Positions 1 through 7,940 of a DNA stretch of 28,661 bases are shown here, piece after piece. Within the stretch, counting starts at the first letter, position 1. The number at the start of each line of letters is the position of its first letter. The notes below the pieces were generated by a model that saw only the letters and a program-made list of their open reading frames with translations, was not told the DNA's origin and did no database searches. The position numbers and the translations under genes are program-made. This DNA comes from FEN-1219 sp037445815 (GTDB lineage: Bacteria > Pseudomonadota > Gammaproteobacteria > Steroidobacterales > Rariloculaceae). The stretch covers positions 1-28,661 of the forward strand of contig JBBIJV010000016.1 in the NCBI GenBank assembly GCA_037445815.1. The letters are read 5' to 3'.

Positions 1-639
1 GCCGGCGGGCGGCGCCGTGCGCGGCGTTTGCGCTTCCGGCGTGCCGAGCGCGCCGGGAATCTCGCGCTGCCCTTCGGGCACGGCGCCGCGCTCGAACTGG
101 CCCACGCGGCTCAGCGGCACGAGCGTGCCGTCGCGGCCGGCCGGGTCCGTCATGACGAGCTGCTCGGCGGCCCAGTCGCCGGAAAGATTTGGCTCGCCGC
201 TCGGGCGGCGCGCCGGCCGCTCGCCGCTCGGTACGGCCGGAATACGCTGCGCGTAGCGGTCGAGCACAGTGCCGTCGCCGAAGCGAATCGTGCTCACGTA
301 GCAGGCGTTCTTCTCGGCGCGATCCGGCGAGCCTTGAATCGTGATCTGCGTGCCGGGCGCGAACATGTCCGTGGTCCAGCCCGACCGGCGCAGCGTGGTG
401 GCCGAGCGCAGCTCGCAGCGATGCTGCGCCTTCGTGCCGTCCGGCTGAGCGACCTCGAAGTGCACCCACGAGTGGGGGTTCACGAAATCGATCTTCGTAA
501 TGATGCCCGAGAGCTCGATGTCCTCGTCCATCGCGAAGTTGCCGAACCCGTGGTGGGCATAGGCGGCCGGCATGGCGACGAGCCCTGCCGCGAGAAGCGG
601 AGCCCAGAGGCGGTTCGTCCTGAGCAGATGCTGATTCAC
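1..639 (-). CDS. Exported DUF6152-like protein, N-terminal 213 residues (3' end beyond window)
   Basis: The open frame runs from a GTG at 639 to the left edge without a stop, so the C-terminus is missing. The start is chosen for the strong purine-rich site CGAAGGGGGG (complement of 646-655) just upstream. A signal peptide with a hydrophobic core at about residues 11-27 ends in AYA, followed at once by HHGFG. Residues about 29-130 look like the DUF6152 beta-rich domain: the His-His start, an LSG-ITKIDFVNPHSW segment at about 43-58, and a QGSPDRAEKNACYVSTI strand. From about residue 148 the text PNLSGDW begins a second domain that resembles PNFAGVY in the protein at 7941-9065 and HPDFQGHW in the one at 787-1785. 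The protein is probably periplasmic, and its function is unknown. The family name is from memory of the motif; the architecture is read from the sequence. Confidence 0.8.
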   Translation of the reverse strand, partial: MNQHLLRTNRLWAPLLAAGLVAMPAAYAHHGFGNFAMDEDIELSGIITKIDFVNPHSWVHFEVAQPDGTKAQHRCELRSATTLRRSGWTTDMFAPGTQITIQGSPDRAEKNACYVSTIRFGDGTVLDRYAQRIPAVPSGERPARRPSGEPNLSGDWAAEQLVMTDPAGRDGTLVPLSRVGQFERGAVPEGQREIPGALGTPEAQTPRTAPPAG

Positions 640-677
640 GCTGTTCCCCCCTTCGAGTTGCGCGTGTCGATCGGCGC

Positions 678-706
678 ATTATCCGTGCCGGGCCCTGAGC
701 CGTCGA
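678..706 (-). promoter_or_regulatory. Candidate sigma70-type promoter for the left-edge gene
   Basis: On the minus strand TCGACG (complement of 701-706) lies 17 bases from GATAAT (complement of 678-683), about 40 bases before the GTG start at 639. The -10 matches five of six consensus bases. This is inferred from the motif only. Confidence 0.38.
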
Positions 707-721
707 CGATCCCGAGGAAAG

Positions 722-751
722 TTGACGCCGGTGGGCGTAGGCTCGTAGCGT
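722..751 (+). promoter_or_regulatory. Candidate sigma70-type promoter for the exported protein at 787
   Basis: TTGACG at 722-727 and TAGCGT at 746-751 are 18 bases apart, and the ATG follows 35 bases after the -10. It is divergent from the promoter candidate on the other strand, so the 147-base gap 640-786 would serve both genes. Confidence 0.35.
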
Positions 752-786
752 CTCGACAAGCACAGCAGTCGAAGCGGGGGTGCCGC

Positions 787-1785
787 ATGAACCGTCGCCT
801 TCGGTGTTTCGCAACCGCCGTGGCTCTACCGGCCGCGGTTGCTCTCACGTTCGCGGCCGCAGCCCAGTCCTCGGGCTCCGACCACAGCCCTTCCTGGACC
901 CCGCCCGTCACCGCTGCCGGGCACCCCGATTTCCAGGGCCACTGGACGAACGACACCTTCACCCCGCTCGAGCGGCCCGTCGAGCTCGGCGGCAAAGCCG
1001 TGTTCACGCCCGAGGAGGCGGCGGCGTTCTTCAAGGCGCGCCTCGACGCCCTGCACGGGCAAGCGGCCGACGACATCCACTACGACGACGCGATCTGGCA
1101 AGCCGAGAACTACGACAAGGTGGCGAGCCATCGCACCTCGCTGATCCAGAGCCCGCGCAACGGGCGACTGCCGGCGCTGACAGTGCTAGGAGAGAGCCGC
1201 TTACCCGCGCAACGCGCCACACAGCGCGCCGTGTCCGCCGACAGCGCGAAGAGCCGCTCGCTGGCGGAACGCTGCATCTCGTGGGGCAACGTCGGCCCGC
1301 CGATGCTGCCTCCGACCTACAACGCCAACCTCGAGATCTTGCAAACCGAGAATCTCGTCGTGCTCCGGCACGAGATGATGCACGACGTGCGCTTGATCTA
1401 CTTGGACGGTCGCCCTCACCCGCCGCCGTCCGTGCAATGGCTCGCCGGGCACTCCGTCGGTCGATTCGAAGGGTCGACGCTCGTCGTCGACACCACGAAC
1501 TTCACGCCGCTCACGAACTTCCGCGGCTCGCCGCAAAACACGCGGCAAGACATCTTCGCGACGGAGCGCCTGCACGTCGTCGAGCGCTTCACGCGCACGG
1601 GCGAGGACTCGATCCGCTACGAGTTCACGGTCGAGGACCCCGACACGTGGGTCGAACCGTGGTCGGGCGAGATGGATATCCGGCGCACTGAAGGGCCGAT
1701 CTACGAGTACGCGTGCCACGAGGGCAACTTGGGGCTCGCGAACATCTTGCGGGCCGGCCGCGCCGCGGACCGCGCCGGCAACTGA
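787..1785 (+). CDS. Exported conserved protein of unknown function (C-terminal-domain type of the DUF6152 fusions)
   Basis: This 332-residue protein starts at ATG 787, behind GGGGG at 776-780. A signal peptide (hydrophobic stretch about 9-26, AAAAQ cleavage region) indicates export. There is no DUF6152 domain; the mature protein begins with HPDFQGHW at 46-53. It shares a clear set of blocks with the C-terminal half of the protein at 7941-9065: RLIYLDGRP near 202-210, GRFEGSTLVVDT at 225-236, DPDTWVEPW at 284-292 and YEYACHEGN at 306-314. I know this pattern as a recurring uncharacterised family in proteobacteria and acidobacteria, and I do not recognise catalytic residues. It converges on the SnoaL-like gene with only 13 bases between the stops, and no terminator is visible there. 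Confidence 0.85.
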   Translation: MNRRLRCFATAVALPAAVALTFAAAAQSSGSDHSPSWTPPVTAAGHPDFQGHWTNDTFTPLERPVELGGKAVFTPEEAAAFFKARLDALHGQAADDIHYDDAIWQAENYDKVASHRTSLIQSPRNGRLPALTVLGESRLPAQRATQRAVSADSAKSRSLAERCISWGNVGPPMLPPTYNANLEILQTENLVVLRHEMMHDVRLIYLDGRPHPPPSVQWLAGHSVGRFEGSTLVVDTTNFTPLTNFRGSPQNTRQDIFATERLHVVERFTRTGEDSIRYEFTVEDPDTWVEPWSGEMDIRRTEGPIYEYACHEGNLGLANILRAGRAADRAGN

Positions 1786-1798
1786 CGGCGGCGAACCC

Positions 1799-2317
1799 TC
1801 AGCGCACCGGCGCGGGAATATCGGCCGGCGCCTCGCGGCGCAGGAATTTCCACTCGCCGTTCTCGCGCACGAACTCGTCGACGTAGTGACCGAGGAACAC
1901 GAGCGTCGGCGTGTTGTTCTCGCCCGGCGTGATGTAGATCCATTTCGTGGTCGCCGACGCGCGATCGCCGTCGATCTTGATCTGGTCGTTCGTCATCACG
2001 TGATAGGTACCGGAGCCGTTCGGCTGCGGGTTGTGGCCGATCGTGCGATCCATGAGCTCGAAGATTGCTTGCGGTCCTTTGGCTGAGCCGAGCCCGCCGA
2101 CCCACTCGCCGTTCGACGCGAATAGGTTCGCGAACGTGCGGTAGTCGCGGTGATCGTGCGCCTGCCCGTAGGCGAGGATCAGCGCGCGAATCGCTTCGCG
2201 GTCCTCGAGCACCTGCACACGCTTCGCGAGCGACGGGACGTCTTGAGCTGCCGCCTGACAGAGCGCGCTCACGGCAAGGAGCGCCACGAACGTCCGAATC
2301 AAGGACGAGCCCGACAT
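1799..2317 (-). CDS. Exported SnoaL-like / NTF2-fold protein
   Basis: A protein of 172 residues. An N-terminal hydrophobic stretch (6-24, ending QAAAQ) suggests a signal peptide. LEDREAIRALILAYGQAHDHRDYRTFANLF (residues 37-66) is the typical opening helix pair of the SnoaL_4/NTF2-like fold. DGDRASATTKW and the final YVDEFVRENGEWKF strand (145-158) complete the cone-shaped domain. Families with this fold include dehydratases, isomerases and non-catalytic binding proteins, so the substrate cannot be named. The start at 2317 has an AAGGA site in an A-rich run just upstream. It lies 119 bases after the aldehyde dehydrogenase stop on the same strand. That gap is AT-rich next to this gene and could hold its own promoter. 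Confidence 0.85.
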   Translation of the reverse strand: MSGSSLIRTFVALLAVSALCQAAAQDVPSLAKRVQVLEDREAIRALILAYGQAHDHRDYRTFANLFASNGEWVGGLGSAKGPQAIFELMDRTIGHNPQPNGSGTYHVMTNDQIKIDGDRASATTKWIYITPGENNTPTLVFLGHYVDEFVRENGEWKFLRREAPADIPAPVR

Positions 2318-2436
2318 CGTTTTTTCCTTTTTTATCAGTTAGTTACGTGACACACCGGATAATTCGCCTCGGGCCGTAATAGAGATCGATGGAGATCGGC
2401 CGGCGCCGCGGCTGCGGCACCGGCCGTGGCAAGCCC

Positions 2437-3906
2437 TTACGCGAAGTAGACGGTCTTCAGCTCGAAGTACGGCTCGAGGCCCTCGATGCCGCCTTCGCGT
2501 CCCCAACCCGACTGCTTGAAGCCGCCGAACGGCATCTTCGGGTCCACGATCATGCCGTTCACCGTGACGCTGCCGGAGCGCATGCGGCGCGCGACCTCGT
2601 AGCCGCGCTCGGCGTTCGGCGTATAGACGGCGCCGTGCAGGCCGTACACCGTAGCGTTCGCTTTCTCGACGGCGTCGTCAATGTCTTTGTACGTGATGAA
2701 CGAGACGACGGGCCCGAAGATCTCCTCGCGCGCGATCGTCATGCCCTGATCCACGTCGCTGAACACCGTCGGCTCCACGAAGTAGCCGCGGTCGAGCCCT
2801 TTCGGCCGGCCGCCGCCGAGCACGAGCTTCGCGCCCTCGGCCTTGCCCTTACCGATGTAGCCCTGCACGCGCTCGAGCTGCCGCTTCATCGCGAGCGGGC
2901 CCATCTGCGTGGCGGGATCCTGCGGATCGCCGACCTTCACGGTCTTGACGGCGCCGACGTACGCATCGAGCACCTCGTCCTTGCGCTTCTCGGGCACGAG
3001 CACGCGCGTGAGCGAGAAGCAGACCTGGCCCGTGATCGGCATCGAGTACGGCACGAGGCTGCCGAGCACCTGGCCGACGTCCGCATCGTCGAGCACGATC
3101 GCCGCCGACTTGCCGCCGAGCTCGAAGCTCGTGCGCACGAAGCGTTCCGCTGCGACGGCCGCGATGTGCCGGCCGGCGACCGTCGAGCCCGTGAAGCTGA
3201 TCTTGTCGATGCCGGGATGCCGCACGAGATAGTCGCCGGTCTCGCGGCCCGCCGGAATCACGTTGAACACGCCGGGTGGGAGACCCGCGGCCTCGATGCA
3301 CTCGGCGAGCACGTACGCATCGGCGGGCGTCTCGGGCGCCGGCTTCGCGACGATGGTGCAGCCGGCCGCGAGACCCGCGGCGACCTTGTAGCAGAGCAGC
3401 ACGAGCGGCGCGTTCCACGGCGTGATGGCCGCGACGACGCCGACGGGCTCCTTGACGACGCGCACGAGGCCGCCGTTGTCGCGCTTGCGCTCGTCGACGA
3501 GCGGATACGATTGAATGAGCTTGCCGTAGTACTCGAACAGGTCCGCGGGTTGGTTCGAGACGTACTTCGTGAAGCTGATGGCCGCACCGACCTGCGTCGT
3601 CCAGAGCTGCGCGAGCTCGGCCTGCCGCGCGCGCAAGAGCTCCGCGACCTTGAGCAGCTTCGCGCCGCGCTCGGCCGGCGTCATGCGCGGCCACGGGCCC
3701 CGATCGAAAGCTTCGCGCGCCGCCGCGACGGCGCGGTCCACGTCGGCCGGCGACGCTTCGGCGAACGTCATCACGACCTGCTCCGTGACCGGAGAGATCA
3801 CGCTCAAGCGGCCGTTCGTGGCGGGCTTTTGCCACTGACCGCCGATGAAGAAGCTGTGCGGTGCTTTGATCGAGGGTTCCGTCTTCGTGTCAACTACGGC
3901 GCTCAT
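2437..3906 (-). CDS. NAD(P)-dependent aldehyde dehydrogenase
   Basis: This 489-residue protein is a full-length ALDH-superfamily member that oxidises an aldehyde to its acid. Visible hallmarks are the oxyanion-hole Asn in TPWNAP (N165), the cofactor-binding Lys in AKPAPETP (K188), FTGSTVAGR at 238-246, the general base in FELGGKSA (E262) and the catalytic nucleophile in GQVCFSLT (C296). EEIFGPV and the closing PFGGFKQSGWGREGG are also present. The start is set by AAGGAG (complement of 3914-3919) seven bases before the ATG. No signal peptide is seen, so it is cytoplasmic. The nearby aromatic-degradation genes suggest an aromatic or short aliphatic aldehyde, but this family does not allow a substrate call by eye. 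It is divergent from cydA across a 253-base gap in which I find no convincing operator. Confidence 0.95.
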   Translation of the reverse strand: MSAVVDTKTEPSIKAPHSFFIGGQWQKPATNGRLSVISPVTEQVVMTFAEASPADVDRAVAAAREAFDRGPWPRMTPAERGAKLLKVAELLRARQAELAQLWTTQVGAAISFTKYVSNQPADLFEYYGKLIQSYPLVDERKRDNGGLVRVVKEPVGVVAAITPWNAPLVLLCYKVAAGLAAGCTIVAKPAPETPADAYVLAECIEAAGLPPGVFNVIPAGRETGDYLVRHPGIDKISFTGSTVAGRHIAAVAAERFVRTSFELGGKSAAIVLDDADVGQVLGSLVPYSMPITGQVCFSLTRVLVPEKRKDEVLDAYVGAVKTVKVGDPQDPATQMGPLAMKRQLERVQGYIGKGKAEGAKLVLGGGRPKGLDRGYFVEPTVFSDVDQGMTIAREEIFGPVVSFITYKDIDDAVEKANATVYGLHGAVYTPNAERGYEVARRMRSGSVTVNGMIVDPKMPFGGFKQSGWGREGGIEGLEPYFELKTVYFA

Positions 3907-4159
3907 CGTGAATCTCCTTCAAGCTCTATGGCTGGGCGCTCCCGCCCTTCCCCTAAGGATCGATGGCCAGTACGACGGCCGTCGACTCTGAATTTGGCTT
4001 GGATCGACAGCGGCCCTGTCGAGGGCGAGTATAGCGCAGGCCTACGCACCGGACGCATTCCTGAACAGTGCGTTTTCGCGGCGCGCCTTGGCTCGTGCAC
4101 GGCGGCGCCGTAAGCTCCAATAGGCGCGCCCGTCGCGTGCCGGGGAGGCCCGAGCAAGG

Positions 4160-5512
4160 ATGTTCGATCTCGACGCCACGACGCTCGCGCGAATCCAGTT
4201 CGGGCTGAACATCGGCTTTCACATCCTGTTCCCGGCGATCACGATCGGGCTCGCGTGGCTGCTCCTGTTCTTCCGTGCGCGCCATACCGCGACGAAGAAC
4301 GAGGCTTGGGAGTACGCCTACTACTTCTGGGTGAAGATCTTCGCGCTGACGTTCGCGCTCGGCGTCGTCACGGGCGTCACGATGAGCTTTCAGTTCGGCA
4401 CGAACTGGCCGGGCTTCATCGAGCGCGCCGGCAACATCAGCGGGCCGCTGCTCGGCTACGAGGTGCTGACGGCGTTCTTCATCGAGGCGACGTTTCTCGC
4501 GATCATGCTGTTCGGCAAGGATCGCGTCTCGAACGGCATGCACTTGACGGCGTCCGCGCTCGTCGCCGTCGGCACGACGCTATCGGCGTTCTGGATCTTG
4601 AGCTTGAACTCGTGGATGCAGACGCCGCAGGGCCACGAGATCATCGACGGTACGTTCCAGGCCGTCGACTGGTGGGCCGTGATTTTCAATCCGTCGTTTC
4701 CGTACCGCTTCGCGCATATGACGAACGCGTCGCTGCTCACCGCCGCGTTCCTGATCGCCGGCGTCAGTGCGGGACGCATGACGCGCCGCGTCGACGGACC
4801 CGCAACCGCGCTCGTGCTGAAGACGGGCGTCTATCTCGCGGCCGTGCTCGCGCCGCTGCAGCTCGTGATCGGCGATCTACACGGGCTCAACACGCTCGAG
4901 CACCAGCCCGCGAAGATCGCCGCGATCGAGGCGGTTTGGGAGACGGATCGCGGCGTGCCGTTCACGGTGCTCGGCTGGCCCGACGAGGAGCGCCGCACAA
5001 CGCGCTTCGCGCTCGAGATCCCGCTCGGCACGAGCTTGCTGCTCACGCACGAGCCCGACGGCGAGGTGCGCGGTCTCGACGCGTTCGAAGGCGCGCATCC
5101 GCCCGTGGCCGTCGTGTTCTTCGCGTTTCGCATCATGGTCGGCGTCGGGCTGCTGATGATCGCCGTGTCGTGGCTCGCGGCATGGACGCTGCGGCGCGGC
5201 CATCCGGCCCCGCGCTGGCTGCTGCGCGCGCTGTCCGCGATGACGTTCGCGGGCTGGGTGGCGACGCTCGCGGGCTGGATCACGACCGAGGTCGGCCGAC
5301 AGCCGTGGCTGATCTATGGAGCGATGACGGTGGCCGAAGCCGTCGCGCCGCACCCGGCCGCCAAGGTCGGCGGCACGCTCGTCGCGTATGCCCTGCTCTA
5401 CGCGTTCCTACTCGCGGCGTACGTCCTCACGCTGCGCTATCTCGGCACGAAGCCGGCCAAATCGCTGCGCATGCTCGACCCGATGCGCCCGCCTCTCGTC
5501 GCGGAACGCTGA
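4160..5512 (+). CDS. cydA: Cytochrome bd ubiquinol oxidase subunit I (short-Q-loop, CIO type)
   Basis: This 450-residue membrane protein oxidises quinol and carries the three hemes of the bd oxidase. By comparison with E. coli CydA, which I recall, the heme b595 ligand is H21 in GFHILFP, the heme b558 ligands are H186 (RFAHMTNAS) and M326 (AFRIMVGVG), and the proton-path acids are E101 and E109. GRQPW is at 379-383. The loop between FALEIPLG and FAFRIMV is much shorter than in E. coli CydA, which is about 520 residues long. That places it with the cyanide-insensitive CioA-like branch. A GGAGG at about 4143-4147 precedes the ATG. The subunit II gene follows after four bases, so the two form an operon. 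Confidence 0.96.
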   Translation: MFDLDATTLARIQFGLNIGFHILFPAITIGLAWLLLFFRARHTATKNEAWEYAYYFWVKIFALTFALGVVTGVTMSFQFGTNWPGFIERAGNISGPLLGYEVLTAFFIEATFLAIMLFGKDRVSNGMHLTASALVAVGTTLSAFWILSLNSWMQTPQGHEIIDGTFQAVDWWAVIFNPSFPYRFAHMTNASLLTAAFLIAGVSAGRMTRRVDGPATALVLKTGVYLAAVLAPLQLVIGDLHGLNTLEHQPAKIAAIEAVWETDRGVPFTVLGWPDEERRTTRFALEIPLGTSLLLTHEPDGEVRGLDAFEGAHPPVAVVFFAFRIMVGVGLLMIAVSWLAAWTLRRGHPAPRWLLRALSAMTFAGWVATLAGWITTEVGRQPWLIYGAMTVAEAVAPHPAAKVGGTLVAYALLYAFLLAAYVLTLRYLGTKPAKSLRMLDPMRPPLVAER

Positions 5513-5516
5513 GCCG

Positions 5517-6518
5517 ATGGAGACGGTGCTGCCGATCGTGTTCATGGCCATCATGGGCCTCGCGCTCGTGCTCTACGTGATCCTCGACGGCTACGACCTA
5601 GGGATTGGTCTGTTGCTGCCGCTCGCGAGCGACGCCGAAAAGGACACGATGGTCGCCGCTATCGGCCCGTTCTGGGACGCGAACGAGACGTGGCTCGTGC
5701 TCGGCGTCGGCGTGCTGTTGATCGCGTTCCCGGCCGCGCACGCGCTCGTGCTCACGTCGCTCTACATTCCGGTGACGGTGATGCTGTTCGGGCTCATCTT
5801 GCGCGGCGTTTCGTTCGATTTCCGCGTGAAGGCGGCGAGCCATCAGAAGCGCATGTGGAACCGCGCGTTCGCCGGCGGCTCCCTGATCGCGGCGTGCGCG
5901 CAAGGGTGGATGCTCGGCAGCTACATCACGGGGCTCGAGCCGGGCCCCGTCAACATTGCGTTCTCGTTCCTGATCGCGGCCACGATGCCGGCCCTTTACG
6001 TCGTCCTCGGCGCCGGCTGGCTGCTGCTCAAGACCGAGGGCCAGCTGTTCGACAAGGCGCTCGTCTGGGGCCGGCGCGCGATGCCCGTCATGGGACTGGC
6101 GCTCACCGGCATCTCGATCTCCACGCCGCTCGTCAGCGACACGATCGCCGAGGCCTGGTTCAGCTTGCCGAATTTCATCGGCCTGCTGCCGATTCCCCTC
6201 GCGACCGTCGTCGCGTTCGGCGCCGTGTACTGGGTGCTCGGCCGCCGCGACGTCGCGCTCGCCGGCTACGCCTGGATCGTGCTCGGCGGTACGGTGCTCG
6301 TGTGCGTGCTGGCCGCGCTCGGCCTCGCCTACAGCCTCTATCCCTACATCGTGCTCGACCGCTTGACGATCTTCGACGCCGCCGCAGCGACGAGCTCGCT
6401 CACCTTCGTTCTTGTCGGCGTCGCCATCGTGTTGCCGTTCACGGTGGCGTACACGATCTTCGTGTACCGCGTGTTTCACGGCAAAGCGAGGGGATTGAGC
6501 TACGGCGACCCCCACTGA
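5517..6518 (+). CDS. cydB: Cytochrome bd ubiquinol oxidase subunit II
   Basis: This 333-residue polytopic protein is the structural partner of CydA. The first helix contains LDGYDLGIG (23-31) and the second starts with GPFWDANETWLV (50-61), both family signatures. About eight to nine hydrophobic segments run through the protein to the PYIVLDRLTIFDAAAATSSL region near the end. The ATG at 5517 is four bases after the subunit I stop, so the two are probably translated from one mRNA. No CydX/YbgT-like small subunit follows in 6519-6602. No cydDC transporter genes lie in this window. The short Q-loop type often lacks CydX, so its absence is not surprising. Confidence 0.96.
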   Translation: METVLPIVFMAIMGLALVLYVILDGYDLGIGLLLPLASDAEKDTMVAAIGPFWDANETWLVLGVGVLLIAFPAAHALVLTSLYIPVTVMLFGLILRGVSFDFRVKAASHQKRMWNRAFAGGSLIAACAQGWMLGSYITGLEPGPVNIAFSFLIAATMPALYVVLGAGWLLLKTEGQLFDKALVWGRRAMPVMGLALTGISISTPLVSDTIAEAWFSLPNFIGLLPIPLATVVAFGAVYWVLGRRDVALAGYAWIVLGGTVLVCVLAALGLAYSLYPYIVLDRLTIFDAAAATSSLTFVLVGVAIVLPFTVAYTIFVYRVFHGKARGLSYGDPH

Positions 6519-6602
6519 CGTGAAACGTGAGATCGCTTTGCGAGTGCGCCTCGTGCGCTCGCGAGGGTCCTACTCGCCGCTTGGTCGGGGTATCCTGTTC
6601 GT

Positions 6603-7208
6603 GTGCCCTCGAACGAGCCGGCGCCGGCGAAAACCATTTGTGTGTACCTCGCGTCGAGCCGCCGCTGCGACGCGGCGTATCACGCGGCTGCCTATCGCAC
6701 GGGCGAGGTGCTCGCCGAGCACGGCTACGGCATCGTCTACGGCGGCAGCTCGAACGGCTCGATGGGCGCGCTGGCCGACGGCGCGCTCGCGCGCGGCGGC
6801 ACGGTCCGCGGCATCCTGCCGCGCTTCATGATGGACCTCGAGTGGGGGCACCCGAAGCTCACCGAGCTCCGCATCGTCGAGGACCTGCGGGTACGCAAGC
6901 ACTTGATGCTGTCGGAAAGCCACGGCCTCGTCGCGCTGCCCGGCGGCTGTGGGACGCTCGAGGAGCTCTTCGAAGCGCTGACGCTGAAACGCCTCGGGCT
7001 CTACGTGCACCCGATCGTGCTCCTGAACACGCGCAACTTCTTCGCTCCGCTGATCGCGCTGTTGAAGCACGCCGTCGACGAGCGCTTCATGGCCACGCAG
7101 CACCTCGACATGTGGCAGGTCGTCGACGAGCCAGAGGAGATTCCGCGCGCGCTCGAGCACGCTCCGCCGTGGTCCGCCGAAGCGCGCGAGTTCGCGGCCG
7201 TGCGCTGA
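6603..7208 (+). CDS. LOG family protein (TIGR00730), nucleoside 5'-monophosphate phosphoribohydrolase
   Basis: A protein of 201 residues with a Rossmann-like fold. The signature PGGCGTLEE at 113-121 and the upstream R98-K99 pair are the catalytic and phosphate-binding elements of the LOG family, which hydrolyses the N-glycosidic bond of cytokinin ribotides or ordinary nucleoside monophosphates. YGGSSNGSMGALADGAL at about 46-62 is the N-terminal nucleotide-binding loop. The start is GTG at 6603. A TATCCT box at 6591-6596 would place transcription start almost on the start codon, which may mean a very short leader. Many such proteins were once annotated as lysine decarboxylases; that function is not supported here. 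It sits 84 bases after cydB, and I infer no functional link. Confidence 0.9.
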   Translation: MPSNEPAPAKTICVYLASSRRCDAAYHAAAYRTGEVLAEHGYGIVYGGSSNGSMGALADGALARGGTVRGILPRFMMDLEWGHPKLTELRIVEDLRVRKHLMLSESHGLVALPGGCGTLEELFEALTLKRLGLYVHPIVLLNTRNFFAPLIALLKHAVDERFMATQHLDMWQVVDEPEEIPRALEHAPPWSAEAREFAAVR

Positions 7209-7249
7209 GGGGCCGTCGAAGGTAAGCTTCGAGGTCGAGCTCCTTTTCG

Positions 7250-7897
7250 ATGACGACGATGCCTCGAACGCTGCTCGTAGCCTTGCTGCTCTCGAGCCCC
7301 GCTGCCGCCACGCACGCGCAACTCTCGCTCGAGTTCATCGCGTCGTCGGCCGCGCACGAGCACGCCGCGCGAACCTACCGCGCGATCTGGGAAGAGGACG
7401 GCGAGCGCATCGTGGCGGCGCTCGAAGCGCGCACGTGCATGCCGTTCCAGGAAACGAGCGTCGCAGCGGTCATCGCCGACGCCGTCAGCCATTCCGGTGG
7501 TCCCGAGCACCCGATGGGGTTGCGCGCGAGCTACGACCTCGCCCTCAAACGCGCCACGCTCGTTCATGAGCTCGGGCACCGGCACCTCTGGCAACTCGCC
7601 GAGCGGCTCGACGGCGTCGATGGCCATCGGACGCTGTATCTGTTCCTGGATCGCGTGTGGGCCGACGTCTGGGGCGAAGACTTTGCCGCCGAGCGCATCC
7701 GCGGGGAATCGTCCTGGCAAGCGAGCTATGACTACGCCGCGGCTTGGGCCTGGGCTCGGCAAATGACGCCCGACGAGCGCTCGCGGCTCTGGAATCGGCT
7801 GCTCGCGATGAACGGCCGGCACTACTGCCACGCGCTGATCATCGAGCCGCCGCCCAAACCGGCGCAGCCGGCGACGATCGCGTCGACGTCCGAGTAA
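7250..7897 (+). CDS. Exported protein with HExxH zinc-peptidase-like motif
   Basis: A protein of 215 residues that I do not recognise as a named family. A signal peptide is likely (hydrophobic 8-20, THAQ cleavage region). VHELGHRHLW places an HELGH at 106-110, the classic first two zinc ligands and general base of gluzincin- or metzincin-type peptidases. A third ligand is not certain: acids E149, E153 and D161 lie about 40-55 residues downstream in a helical stretch, compatible with a gluzincin arrangement. The region upstream (about 33-100) holds two conserved-looking cysteine- and helix-rich segments with no known motif. ATG 7250 is used; an in-frame ATG three codons later is equally possible. 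It could be a small periplasmic protease or a catalytically dead relative. Confidence 0.7.
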   Translation: MTTMPRTLLVALLLSSPAAATHAQLSLEFIASSAAHEHAARTYRAIWEEDGERIVAALEARTCMPFQETSVAAVIADAVSHSGGPEHPMGLRASYDLALKRATLVHELGHRHLWQLAERLDGVDGHRTLYLFLDRVWADVWGEDFAAERIRGESSWQASYDYAAAWAWARQMTPDERSRLWNRLLAMNGRHYCHALIIEPPPKPAQPATIASTSE

Positions 7898-7940
7898 GCG
7901 CTCCCGCTCGCTCGCTAACGCGCGTCGCGTTCGTTCGCCG

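Noticed and set aside
28..786. Upstream extension of the 787 gene frame back to position 28
   Set aside because: It would remove the signal peptide from the N-terminus and overlaps the left-edge DUF6152-like gene. ATG 787 has a ribosome site and a promoter candidate.
2389..4113. A long plus-strand frame antisense to the aldehyde dehydrogenase, and similar long antisense frames at 19974-22445 and 23118-25352
   Set aside because: Their composition is His/Arg/Glu/Ala-rich with no domain pattern, as expected for antisense frames in GC-rich genes, and the opposite strand holds well-recognised proteins.
6519..6602. CydX-like small subunit gene after cydB
   Set aside because: The frames here give no hydrophobic helix with the expected short CydX pattern.
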